Counted from the stretch's first letter, positions 1 through 6,611 are shown. The stretch: DNA of 6,982 bases from Thermodesulfobacteriota bacterium (GCA_947259475.1 CAMYLW010000084.1:1-6982), one strand, 5' to 3'. Made by a program: numbers and translations. Notes: a model not told the origin generated them from the sequence alone.

Positions 1-67
1 TTCTCAGTGCTCAAGTCGACAACAGGCATAAATCTGGAAAACAGTTATTATTTCAAACTCTTAAAGA

Positions 68-88
68 CCAACGTTAGTAAAACGTTGG
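68..88. promoter_or_regulatory. Perfect 8-bp inverted repeat (operator or leader hairpin)
   Basis: The arms CCAACGTT (68-75) and AACGTTGG (81-88) are exact reverse complements around the 5-base spacer AGTAA. The repeat lies about 50 bases upstream of the GTG start of the PPDK-like gene. No T-run follows it, so it does not look like an intrinsic terminator of an upstream gene. The symmetry and size fit a dimeric repressor or activator site, or an mRNA leader hairpin. The function is inferred; the symmetry is directly visible. Confidence 0.55.
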
Positions 89-112
89 GACACTACTGAC
101 CTGAACTATAGA
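85..112 (+). promoter_or_regulatory. Weak candidate sigma70-type promoter
   Basis: TTGGGA (85-90) and TATAGA (107-112) are each 4/6 matches to the -35 and -10 consensus and are separated by 16 bases. The -35 candidate overlaps the right arm of the 68-88 inverted repeat, so a protein bound there would compete with polymerase. Such matches are common by chance, so this is only a candidate. Confidence 0.25.
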
Positions 113-124
113 AAAGTAAAGACC

Positions 125-130
125 GGAGGA
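125..130 (+). promoter_or_regulatory. Ribosome binding site for the PPDK-like gene
   Basis: GGAGGA lies 9 bases before the GTG at 140. This strong Shine-Dalgarno match at normal spacing supports the non-ATG start. Confidence 0.8.
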
Positions 131-139
131 TGAGGCACA

Positions 140-3100
140 GTGGCAAGCGAAGAGGTGAAATCGGAAGCTTTGCGAATCAACCTGGAAGCTACCCGGGTTG
201 ACGTACGCATCCATCCCAAGTACGAAGTCATGCGAGAGGTGGTGTTGGACTATGTGGGCCTTCTCCAGCAGACTGACAGTCTGCTGGAAGAGCTCAACCA
301 TCCTTACCGCAACTGGGATTTTGTGGTTCGAGAAACACGGCGCTATGCCCTCCAGAATTTCCCCATCTACACTGCCCATAGTCAGGGCCCTCAGGTGTGC
401 CGTTTAGTCGCAGAGGTGTTCATGGAGGCCATCGGTGATGGTCAGCAGCCTGCTGTGAAAAGCCAGGCGGCAAACAACCTCATACTTTTTCTCGAGCAAT
501 TGGCAGGTGAGACAGACAGGCTTCCGAAGAAGTATGGAGGAGTTCTCAGTGAAATCTTTGGGCAAATGCAAGACATGCCCGAGGAAGAATTCTTTTTTTT
601 CGCCAGCAGCTTCTACTCCATGAAAAAGACTTGCGCCTTGGTGACTGAATCCCAACCGGCTAGACTCGACTATGGCTCTTATTGCTCGCTGTTGCAGAGA
701 ATTTTACGGACCACCTACCAATACTGGCTGGGGCAGGAAGACCCTGGTGAATGGTTTCAAGAACTGGCAAGGGATTGGTGGAGTCCCGAAATACATACGC
801 AACAATTAGCCCCTATCGGTCATGAGCGCTTCCGTGCCCTGGATCAAGAGTTGGAAAAAGTCACCAAGCGAAAAATGAATGTTGACCTGGTAAAGAGGCT
901 GACCGAGTTCCCCGACTTTAAGGACATCGTAGACGATTATAGGAAACTGCCAGGCCTGCTCGGCCGCGATAACCCATACCTCAAGGTGCTGGTGCTCTAC
1001 AAGATCATGGAGACCAGAGGACTCGAAAGCATTCACGAAGAGGCTTTCAGAGAGATCGATCGCACCCTGGCCCAGATCATTCGGAAGGAATCACCCGACG
1101 CTTTGATATCCTTCGTAACCCGCACTTTTGACGTGCTTAAGCAGAGTAAGAAACTCTATCCCCTGAGTGGTTTATCATGCGTGCAAACTATAGGTAGGGA
1201 GCTCTTTAAAACCGGGAGTCCCCCTCTCATCAACCATTTTCTTGACTCAGCTATTTCACTTGGCTTCGAGCTCCCCCACGTAGGTGGAGTTAGCGAAGAA
1301 TGGCAGGTTCAGTTCAACCCGGCTCATCTTCGCAATATTCGCGTCTGGCTTGATCTGGTGGAGCAAGACCCCAAGAGAAACACCCGGCTGTTGTCGGCAC
1401 TTCTGGTCAACCTGTCCCTCGGAGGAGTCCATGTCCAGGATACTGATCTTTTTCAAAAAGACGTGAGCCGCCTGCTCAACAGCCCGATTCACCAGGTTTA
1501 CAGCCTGGGTAAGCAACTGGCCAAGCTTTTCCCGGTTTACTTCAACGAAATCGGAGCCGAAGGTTTGTTGCGCGACGTATCCACTGAGATCGACGAGCTT
1601 TGCTATCGCAAGGACCGTTTGATCCACTTTATCCGCAAGCAGAGCCATGTTGAAAGCAACCCCCTTCTCCTCGATTTCATTCAACAAATCATACGATTCT
1701 GGCGCACCGGCGACAGTCCATTGCTACAACCTTTCTTGCCTGAAGAAGTTTTCCAGCAGGTTTCAGACAGTGGTCCTTACTTTGATGATATGCAGAAGAT
1801 TTTCCAACTTCTGTTCAAGGAGAACAAGGTGGCGGATGAGAAGGAGTTGGTGGAACTGGACATCGCCCGAGTTGAAACACAGCTTGCAAAGATGTCCCAG
1901 GTTTCTGCACGGGAAAAGAAGCGTGCCCTGTTAATTATTCGATTTCACCAGCTGCTGGCACGAAAATACCAACTGAGTGTCCGCGAGATTGGCAGTCACT
2001 TGGAGCGGGGCAAGCGGATAGGCATGCCCAGCCCGGACAGTCTGATCAAAGCCCTGGAGGAGACTGACATCTACACCAGGCTCGATGCCATCCTCAGCTA
2101 CCTCCAAGGTCTCAAAGACATCATTCTTTCCGAGCAGGAGTCTATTGGGCTGGAAAACATTTATCATAAACGCCACATCGCGGCGAACATTCCCTCAATG
2201 TATGGCTCTTATCACGAGCCTAAATTCGATGCTTTGGGTCTCAGCTTCCGTTTGGAAAACCTGGCGAACACCCTGTTTGAGGAGTTGGTCGCCACCATGA
2301 ATTTGCGTATTATCACCCGAGCCACCATTGTTCAAATTAGCAAAGATCTTGCCTTCTTTGTTCGGGCCCTGGAGATCGATGGCATCACCTCCAAGCGCTT
2401 GAACAAACAGCTGGAGCTTCTCAGCCAGGCAATGAAGATCAGGCGTTTCAGTTACTCTCAGTACATTGATATCTTCAAAGGATTTTCCGAGGCCATCAAG
2501 GAAATCATCAACCGCTACTATTACAATCCCCATCAGGACAACTTGCAGCTGATCATAGGCCAACTAGGGCCTGATCAAGTGCTGGCAAAATATCAGCGAG
2601 GAAAGAAGAATCAGTCTCAAGCAGCATTCATCAGTAAGGTCTCGGAAACCTTTCTGAGGAATCTGGTGGCGGGGACCTTGGGCCTTCAGAGCCTGGACAC
2701 TTTTGTAAGTCGCATTCTCAACACTTTGAACATACAAAAGGAGGAACTGTCCTCTAGCCACCTGGACCTATTAATGAGCTATGATCCCCACCAAGCGATC
2801 TCTCCCATTCACGAATTGAATCCTGCGACCCACGATCTTATACACTTGGGCAACAAGGGGTACAACCTTGTACTCCTGGCAGATCAAGGTATTCCTGTAC
2901 CACACGGTTTTATTGTGACCACTGAGTTTTTTCGCTGCCAGCAGGTCTGCAGCGATTACTGTGCCTCCAACGAGGACTTCCTGCACCGAGTGAATGAGCA
3001 GAAGACCTACCTTGAAGCAGCCACCGGAGCTATTTTTGGCTCACCCTCCAGACCGCTGCTCCTGTCAGTGCGCAGTGGTGCTGCCATATCTATGCCCGGA

Positions 3101-4318
3101 ATGATGATTACCTTCTTGAATGTGGGAATTAACGAGGAGATCGTTGAAGGACTCATCCAAGAAACTGGTGAGCCTTGGTTCGCCTGGGATTGCTATCGAC
3201 GCTTCCTTCAGTCCTGGGGCATGTCCTTTGATATAGAGCGTGATGTCTTTGACGCCATCATGCAAGCTTATAAAGCGCGTTACCATCGCATGCTTAAGCG
3301 GGAGTTCAGCACCGAGGAGATTCGCGAGGTGGTGAGGGCCTATCGACAGACCCTGGAGGAACGAGGTGTGTCCGTTCCAGACAATCCCGACGAGCAATTG
3401 CAGATCGCAATATTTCAAGTGATGCGGTCATGGTATAGTCAGAAGGCCAGAAAATATAGGGAAATCATGGGCATTTCTGACAATTGGGGTACAGCAGTAA
3501 CCGTCCAGGCTATGATCTATGGCAACCTTGACACTTATTCGGGATCGGGTGTTGCCTTTACTCACAATCCAAAAAGGACAGATGACCGGATTAGTCTGTG
3601 GGGTGATTTCACCCTCGGCAACCAAGGAGAGGATGTGGTGGGAGGCCTGGTGCAGACCCTGCCGCTTTCAGAGGAGCAGAGGCGGGAAAACGGACGTAAA
3701 GAGGAGACTTCTTTTGAAAGTCAATTTCCACAACTCTTTGCCAGGCTCAACGAAATCGCTGAGCAACTCATCTACGAGCAGGGCTGGGGACCCCAAGAGA
3801 TTGAATTCACCTTCCAAAGCGACACTGAGGAGGGACTTTTTATCTTACAATCAAGGGACATGGCACTTCGCGCCAGAAGGAGTTACTCGGTTTTCGCCCC
3901 GAGCCTCAAGCAAGAAAAGGCTTACCTGGGCAATGGCATCGGGGTAAGCGGTGGTGCGTTGAGTGGCCGCGCGGTTGTTAACCTGGAAGAGATTGAGCAC
4001 TATCGCCATCAGCATCCGAGCGACTCCTTGATCTTGATACGATCTGATACCGTGCCAGACGACATAACAGAGATTTCGGAAACAGATGCCATTCTCAGCG
4101 CCAGGGGAGGTGCCACCTCCCATGCGGCCATCGTCGCTTACCAGTTGGAAAAGACGTGTGTGGTGGGCTGTGCCGAGCTTCAAGTGTGGGAGAGTGAGTC
4201 TCGTTGTCGTATAGGTGGTCATGAGATACGGGCAGGAGACTTTCTGAGCATTGATGGCCGTGGTGGGGTGATTTATCATGGTCGATACGATATCAAGACT
4301 GTGGAAATGTGGCAGTAA
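140..4318 (+). CDS. PPDK-like phosphotransferase with long N-terminal region and no C-terminal PEP/pyruvate barrel
   Basis: This 1392-residue, probably cytoplasmic protein starts at GTG with GGAGGA 9 bases upstream. Residues ~900-1245 match the ATP-grasp (PEP/pyruvate-binding) domain of pyruvate phosphate dikinase: LGNKG with Lys906, SVRSGAAISMPGMM with Arg978, GTAVTVQAMIYGN near 1117, IEF with Glu1222 and LQSR with Gln1237/Arg1239, all expected ATP-site positions. Residues ~1265-1350 form the swivelling phosphohistidine domain, GGATSHAAIVA, with His1328 as phosphocarrier; the Thr two residues before it, target of the PPDK regulatory protein in plants and bacteria, is kept. Ordinary PPDK is ~875 residues and continues into a TIM barrel with a catalytic Cys; here the protein ends ~64 residues after the His. 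Residues 1-~890 resemble nothing I recognise; they look helix-rich, charged and soluble, without signal peptide or membrane segments. ATP-to-His transfer is well supported; the final acceptor is unknown. It could use a separate barrel subunit, or the N-terminal region could bind the substrate, as in other dikinases. Gene symbol withheld because PPDK activity is doubtful. Confidence 0.9.
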   Translation: MASEEVKSEALRINLEATRVDVRIHPKYEVMREVVLDYVGLLQQTDSLLEELNHPYRNWDFVVRETRRYALQNFPIYTAHSQGPQVCRLVAEVFMEAIGDGQQPAVKSQAANNLILFLEQLAGETDRLPKKYGGVLSEIFGQMQDMPEEEFFFFASSFYSMKKTCALVTESQPARLDYGSYCSLLQRILRTTYQYWLGQEDPGEWFQELARDWWSPEIHTQQLAPIGHERFRALDQELEKVTKRKMNVDLVKRLTEFPDFKDIVDDYRKLPGLLGRDNPYLKVLVLYKIMETRGLESIHEEAFREIDRTLAQIIRKESPDALISFVTRTFDVLKQSKKLYPLSGLSCVQTIGRELFKTGSPPLINHFLDSAISLGFELPHVGGVSEEWQVQFNPAHLRNIRVWLDLVEQDPKRNTRLLSALLVNLSLGGVHVQDTDLFQKDVSRLLNSPIHQVYSLGKQLAKLFPVYFNEIGAEGLLRDVSTEIDELCYRKDRLIHFIRKQSHVESNPLLLDFIQQIIRFWRTGDSPLLQPFLPEEVFQQVSDSGPYFDDMQKIFQLLFKENKVADEKELVELDIARVETQLAKMSQVSAREKKRALLIIRFHQLLARKYQLSVREIGSHLERGKRIGMPSPDSLIKALEETDIYTRLDAILSYLQGLKDIILSEQESIGLENIYHKRHIAANIPSMYGSYHEPKFDALGLSFRLENLANTLFEELVATMNLRIITRATIVQISKDLAFFVRALEIDGITSKRLNKQLELLSQAMKIRRFSYSQYIDIFKGFSEAIKEIINRYYYNPHQDNLQLIIGQLGPDQVLAKYQRGKKNQSQAAFISKVSETFLRNLVAGTLGLQSLDTFVSRILNTLNIQKEELSSSHLDLLMSYDPHQAISPIHELNPATHDLIHLGNKGYNLVLLADQGIPVPHGFIVTTEFFRCQQVCSDYCASNEDFLHRVNEQKTYLEAATGAIFGSPSRPLLLSVRSGAAISMPGMMITFLNVGINEEIVEGLIQETGEPWFAWDCYRRFLQSWGMSFDIERDVFDAIMQAYKARYHRMLKREFSTEEIREVVRAYRQTLEERGVSVPDNPDEQLQIAIFQVMRSWYSQKARKYREIMGISDNWGTAVTVQAMIYGNLDTYSGSGVAFTHNPKRTDDRISLWGDFTLGNQGEDVVGGLVQTLPLSEEQRRENGRKEETSFESQFPQLFARLNEIAEQLIYEQGWGPQEIEFTFQSDTEEGLFILQSRDMALRARRSYSVFAPSLKQEKAYLGNGIGVSGGALSGRAVVNLEEIEHYRHQHPSDSLILIRSDTVPDDITEISETDAILSARGGATSHAAIVAYQLEKTCVVGCAELQVWESESRCRIGGHEIRAGDFLSIDGRGGVIYHGRYDIKTVEMWQ

Positions 4319-4353
4319 CCCGCAGCAAACTACCCCCGTATTCTCTCGAAGAC

Positions 4354-4382
4354 GACCTTTTCCCCTAATTGAGCGAAAGGTC
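4354..4382 (+). terminator. Weak terminator-like hairpin after the PPDK-like gene
   Basis: GACCTTT (4354-4360) pairs exactly with AAAGGTC (4376-4382) across a 15-base loop, with one more possible U-G pair inside. It starts 36 bases after the stop codon. No T-run follows and the loop is large, so intrinsic termination is doubtful; it may only stabilise the mRNA 3' end. Confidence 0.25.
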
Positions 4383-4390
4383 AACTAGAT

Positions 4391-4425
4391 GTTATCCGTT
4401 ATTTGTTATAAGTTATTGGTGTTAA
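4391..4425 (+). repeat. Tandem heptameric repeat run (GTTATNN)
   Basis: Four consecutive 7-base units, GTTATCC, GTTATTT, GTTATAA and GTTATTG, occupy 4391-4418 in exact register; a degenerate fifth unit GTGTTAA follows. The first five bases are invariant in the four units while the last two vary. The pattern resembles short tandemly repeated heptamers known from cyanobacterial and other bacterial intergenic regions. A different heptamer family with the same period occurs at 6631-6721. Confidence 0.7.
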
Positions 4426-4454
4426 GCCAAGGAAATCCGCCTTATGTCTCACGA

Positions 4455-4630
4455 GCAGGTTGATGAAAAACTCAATGTTTTGAGTGCAGGTTCCAAGTCC
4501 GTCATTCCGGAAGTCGCGAAGCGACTGTCTGGAATCTAGAGAAAACAATAGTTTACTGGATACCGGATCTCGACTTCGTCTCGTCCGGTATGACGTTTGG
4601 GGGCTTTTCCAGGCTTTTTCATCAGCCTGC
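4455..4630. mobile_element. MITE-like palindromic element with terminal inverted repeats
   Basis: The ends, 4455-4473 and 4612-4630, are inverted repeats matching at 16 of 19 positions, each containing GCAGG(T/C)TGATGAAAAA. Inside is a second inverted pair, 4500-4511 with 4584-4595, matching at 11 of 12 (CGTCATTCCGGA type). It encloses two hairpins: 4504-4535 (AGTCGC/GCGACT around GAA, extended by ATTCCGGA/TCTGGAAT) and 4560-4591 (exact ATACCGGA/TCCGGTAT). A small hairpin ACTCAA/TTGAGT sits at 4470-4485. Size, nested symmetry and lack of coding potential fit a miniature inverted-repeat element or a composite palindromic repeat. I see no clear target-site duplication, so mobility is inferred. 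The inner segment resembles widespread GTCATTCC-type dispersed repeats of Proteobacteria, by recollection only. Confidence 0.6.
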
Positions 4631-4778
4631 ATAGAGATAAAGAATAGCAGTTGATGTTCTTCGCAGTAACCACTATCTCTCAATTGATGTCTTAACTTAT
4701 TCGCGGTCGCGGCAGGCGGTTCGTTAAGAATGCGGGCCGGGGCGTAAAGGAATGGAAAATGCATGGGAATTGCCAATG

Positions 4779-4805
4779 TTATGTGGTGCTGGGCAAGCAA
4801 CATAA
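4779..4805 (+). promoter_or_regulatory. Stem-loop in the GAPDH gene leader
   Basis: TTATGT (4779-4784) pairs with ACATAA (4800-4805), and after a GG bulge TGCT (4787-4790) pairs with AGCA (4796-4799) around the loop GGGCA. The structure ends 10 bases before the GGAGG ribosome site, so it could influence translation or mRNA stability. The pairing is visible; a role is inferred. Confidence 0.4.
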
Positions 4806-4815
4806 GGGTAAACTT

Positions 4816-4820
4816 GGAGG
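4816..4820 (+). promoter_or_regulatory. Ribosome binding site for the GAPDH-like gene
   Basis: GGAGG lies 6 bases before the GTG at 4827 and 9 bases before the adjacent ATG at 4830; either start is compatible. It favours these starts over the internal ATG at 4875, although that one has its own weaker GGAG at 4862-4865. Confidence 0.7.
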
Positions 4821-4826
4821 GAAGGT

Positions 4827-6110
4827 GTGATGAGTTCGCGGCCAACTTTTGAAATGGTTTCGGAGCCCTCTTCCATGAAATTAGGTATTAACGGCCTGGG
4901 GCGGATCGGGAAATTGAGCCTCTGGCATCAGGTGGAACGACGCTATTTTGCCGAGGTGGTGGTCAACATCGGTAGGGAGGCCGGCACTAGTCTGGAAGAC
5001 ATTGCACTGTTCATTGAAAAAGACTCGGTGTATGGGGCTTTACACAACTACCTCCATGGATGCCGGGCCCAACGGGCCATCGAGGACCTGGACGAGAGAA
5101 AGGGCCGGATGGTGATCAACGGGACGGCTGTAACTATCCTCCGCCGGCACCGAAATCCACGAGATATCAACTGGCTGGACCATGGTGTGGAACTGGCCCT
5201 AGACGCCACCGGCCAGTTCCGGGATCCGACGCTGCAGGCAGACCACGACAAAGGCTCGCTGCGTGGGCATCTGGCCGCAGGGGCCAGGAAGGTTGTGGTA
5301 TCAGCTCCGTTCAGAATCTCTGACAAGTCAAGCGGTATGCCTGACGATGCAGTCACGACCATCATGGGTATTAATGAGATCGATTACGATCCCACCCGGC
5401 ACGCGATTGTCAGTCATGCCTCGTGCACAACCACCTGCCTCGCCTTTATGCTAAAGCCTCTCATCGACAGCTTTGGGCCAAAACGTTTCCTCTCCGTCTC
5501 TATGGCAACAGTCCACGCCAGCACCGCTTCTCAGCAGGTGCTTGATCATTTGCCGCAAGCGGGGGCCACAGACCTCAGGAAAAACAGGAGCATATTCAAC
5601 AACATTATCCTCACATCCACAGGGGCGGCGGAGGCCCTGGCGCAAGTGCTTCCCGAAATGGGGCAGATTCCATTCATTGCAGAGTCGGTACGTATTCCAG
5701 TGAGCACCGGGTCGCTCATTATCTTAGTAATCAGTTTTCAGGAAGTGCCGGACAACCCCTGGGTGGATCGGGAGCAGATCAACGACATTTACCGCCGCTA
5801 CTCAGCCCAAATGCCAAGAGGTTACTTGCACTACACCGAAGAGCAGAACGTCTCAAATGACATTATCGGCCTCTACCGGATAGCTGCCACCATCGAGGGT
5901 CAAGTGACGCATACCAGGACGGCGAGGGTTGCAGTCGACCTCTCTCAACTAATACCTATGGAGGTGCTGGAAAATATTCCAGAAACACGGGTGGAAGTGC
6001 CAATCACCAAAGCAGTTGTCTACGGGTGGTATGATAATGAACTGGGGTCGTACAGCAATCTTCTGGGTGATCGAGTGGTGACCATGGCTGAGTCCATGCA
6101 TAGCCAGTAG
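4827..6110 (+). CDS. Glyceraldehyde-3-phosphate dehydrogenase, divergent long subfamily
   Basis: This 427-residue protein belongs to the GAPDH family, which oxidises glyceraldehyde 3-phosphate to 1,3-bisphosphoglycerate with NAD(P) in glycolysis and the reverse in gluconeogenesis. The Rossmann motif GINGLGRIG is at residues 20-28. The catalytic Cys is residue 200 in SHASCTTTC, where most enzymes have SNASCTTNC, and the catalytic His is residue 230 in ATVHAS. Substrate-phosphate contacts are recognisable as TSTGAA (263-268) and Arg289 in VRIP; YGWYDNE marks the conserved C-terminal segment. It is about 90 residues longer than a usual ~335-residue GAPDH, with inserts around 130-150 and 300-350. 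After the second strand the usual Asn-Asp is replaced by Asn47-Ile48-Gly-Arg-Glu, so the Asp binding the NAD adenosine ribose is missing. The start is the GTG at 4827 or the ATG at 4830; an ATG at 4875 would give 411 residues beginning just before the Rossmann motif. GAPDH membership is certain; cofactor and direction are open. Confidence 0.92.
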   Translation: MMSSRPTFEMVSEPSSMKLGINGLGRIGKLSLWHQVERRYFAEVVVNIGREAGTSLEDIALFIEKDSVYGALHNYLHGCRAQRAIEDLDERKGRMVINGTAVTILRRHRNPRDINWLDHGVELALDATGQFRDPTLQADHDKGSLRGHLAAGARKVVVSAPFRISDKSSGMPDDAVTTIMGINEIDYDPTRHAIVSHASCTTTCLAFMLKPLIDSFGPKRFLSVSMATVHASTASQQVLDHLPQAGATDLRKNRSIFNNIILTSTGAAEALAQVLPEMGQIPFIAESVRIPVSTGSLIILVISFQEVPDNPWVDREQINDIYRRYSAQMPRGYLHYTEEQNVSNDIIGLYRIAATIEGQVTHTRTARVAVDLSQLIPMEVLENIPETRVEVPITKAVVYGWYDNELGSYSNLLGDRVVTMAESMHSQ

Positions 6111-6139
6111 TCCGGATAATTCATGGATTATCCGGGCTA
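6108..6139. terminator. Bidirectional hairpin between convergent genes
   Basis: CCGGATAAT (6112-6120) pairs exactly with ATTATCCGG (6127-6135) around the loop TCATGG. The stem extends outward through one U-G pair and TAG/CTA to 13 pairs, so the GAPDH stop codon at 6108-6110 is part of the stem. It lies between two convergent genes and could end transcripts from both sides. A clear T-run is absent on either strand, so it may act as a 3' stabiliser or need Rho. Confidence 0.6.
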
Positions 6140-6143
6140 GTAG

Positions 6144-6611
6144 TCAAATTTCTTCCATCGCTTGATATGCTCCCCTTAGCCTCTCTCGAAGTAGGAAGCA
6201 GAGCCTTTCCAAGACATTAAATCCAAGCTCATTGTTATCAAGCATCATCTGTCTTAGATCCGAACCATTCATGACCAAGACTTTTGTTGGTTTTCGACAG
6301 ATGGCCGAGGACATGAGGGTATGCGTTTCGTTGAGAAGTGTGGACCAGCAGCCAAAAACCTTGCCTTTACCTAGCACTCCTATAACGACAGTTCCCTCGC
6401 GGGTGCCCAGATCCACAGATCGTTGCAGAAAGACATGCCCTTCAGCAACAATATAGATCCCCTCTCCCAAATCACCTTGCCGAAAAATGTGATCTCTGGC
6501 GGCATAGGCTTCAACCCGAAACAGCTTGGTAAGTTCCTGAAGGTGATCTTCTTGGAACCCCTTAAAAAAAGCACAGCTTTCTAAAAGTTGGATAGTTTCT
6601 GAAGGATCCAT
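6144..6611 (-). CDS. Stand-alone cyclic-nucleotide-binding-fold protein
   Basis: The 155-residue product begins MDPSETIQLL; AAGGGA (6618-6623) precedes this ATG by 6 bases, which fixes the start. An in-frame extension to 6665 would translate the heptameric repeat and is unlikely to be real. The sequence follows the CAP/cNMP beta-roll: an N-terminal helix with FFKGF and LQEL, then IFRQGDLGEGIYIVAEGHV, then the phosphate-binding cassette region KVFGCWSTLL, and a long C-terminal helix (LCFLLRERLRGA). In cAMP-binding members the cassette reads FGE with a later PR-A; here Glu is replaced by Cys and the Arg is absent, so canonical cAMP or cGMP binding is unlikely. No helix-turn-helix, kinase or other output domain follows, so it would act by protein contact. 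It converges on the GAPDH gene and lies 147 bases downstream of the dodecin gene on the same strand. Family assignment is firm; ligand and partner are unknown. Confidence 0.85.
   Translation of the reverse strand: MDPSETIQLLESCAFFKGFQEDHLQELTKLFRVEAYAARDHIFRQGDLGEGIYIVAEGHVFLQRSVDLGTREGTVVIGVLGKGKVFGCWSTLLNETHTLMSSAICRKPTKVLVMNGSDLRQMMLDNNELGFNVLERLCFLLRERLRGAYQAMEEI

Larger units (their letters stand above)
4319..4826. other. Gene-less 508-bp intergenic region rich in repeats and hairpins
   Basis: No credible protein or tRNA gene is seen here. In order it contains a weak hairpin just after the PPDK-like stop, a run of GTTAT-type heptamers (4391-4425), a MITE-like palindromic element (4455-4630), two further 7-bp inverted pairs (4633-4639 with 4674-4680; 4690-4696 with 4723-4729), a stem-loop at 4779-4805 and the ribosome site of the GAPDH gene. 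No convincing -35/-10 pair was found, although the GAPDH gene probably needs its own promoter given the distance. Confidence 0.75.

Noticed and set aside
45..51. -10-like TATTAT in the first leader
   Set aside because: No acceptable -35 hexamer at 15-19 bases upstream.
1256..1687. 143-codon minus-strand open frame inside the PPDK-like gene
   Set aside because: Fully antisense to a continuous reading frame; no family resemblance.
3851..4384. 177-codon open frame on the minus strand over the end of the PPDK-like gene
   Set aside because: It lies opposite the highly conserved phosphohistidine domain and shows no recognisable protein features; it is a shadow of the real gene.
4391..4425. CRISPR-like short repeats
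   Set aside because: Units are only 7 bases and contiguous, with no spacers; the same holds for 6631-6721.
4456..4629. Remnant of a full insertion sequence
   Set aside because: There is terminal symmetry but no transposase fragment in any frame, so a non-autonomous element is the better description.
4630..4826. tRNA or small RNA gene in the GAPDH leader
   Set aside because: Inverted pairs at 4633-4680 and 4690-4729 have large loops and do not form a cloverleaf; no T-arm consensus or terminator was found.
4399..4845. 148-codon open frame on the minus strand across the intergenic region
   Set aside because: It runs through the MITE-like element and hairpins, crosses the GAPDH start, and its product resembles no family and has low-complexity composition; chance opening is more likely.
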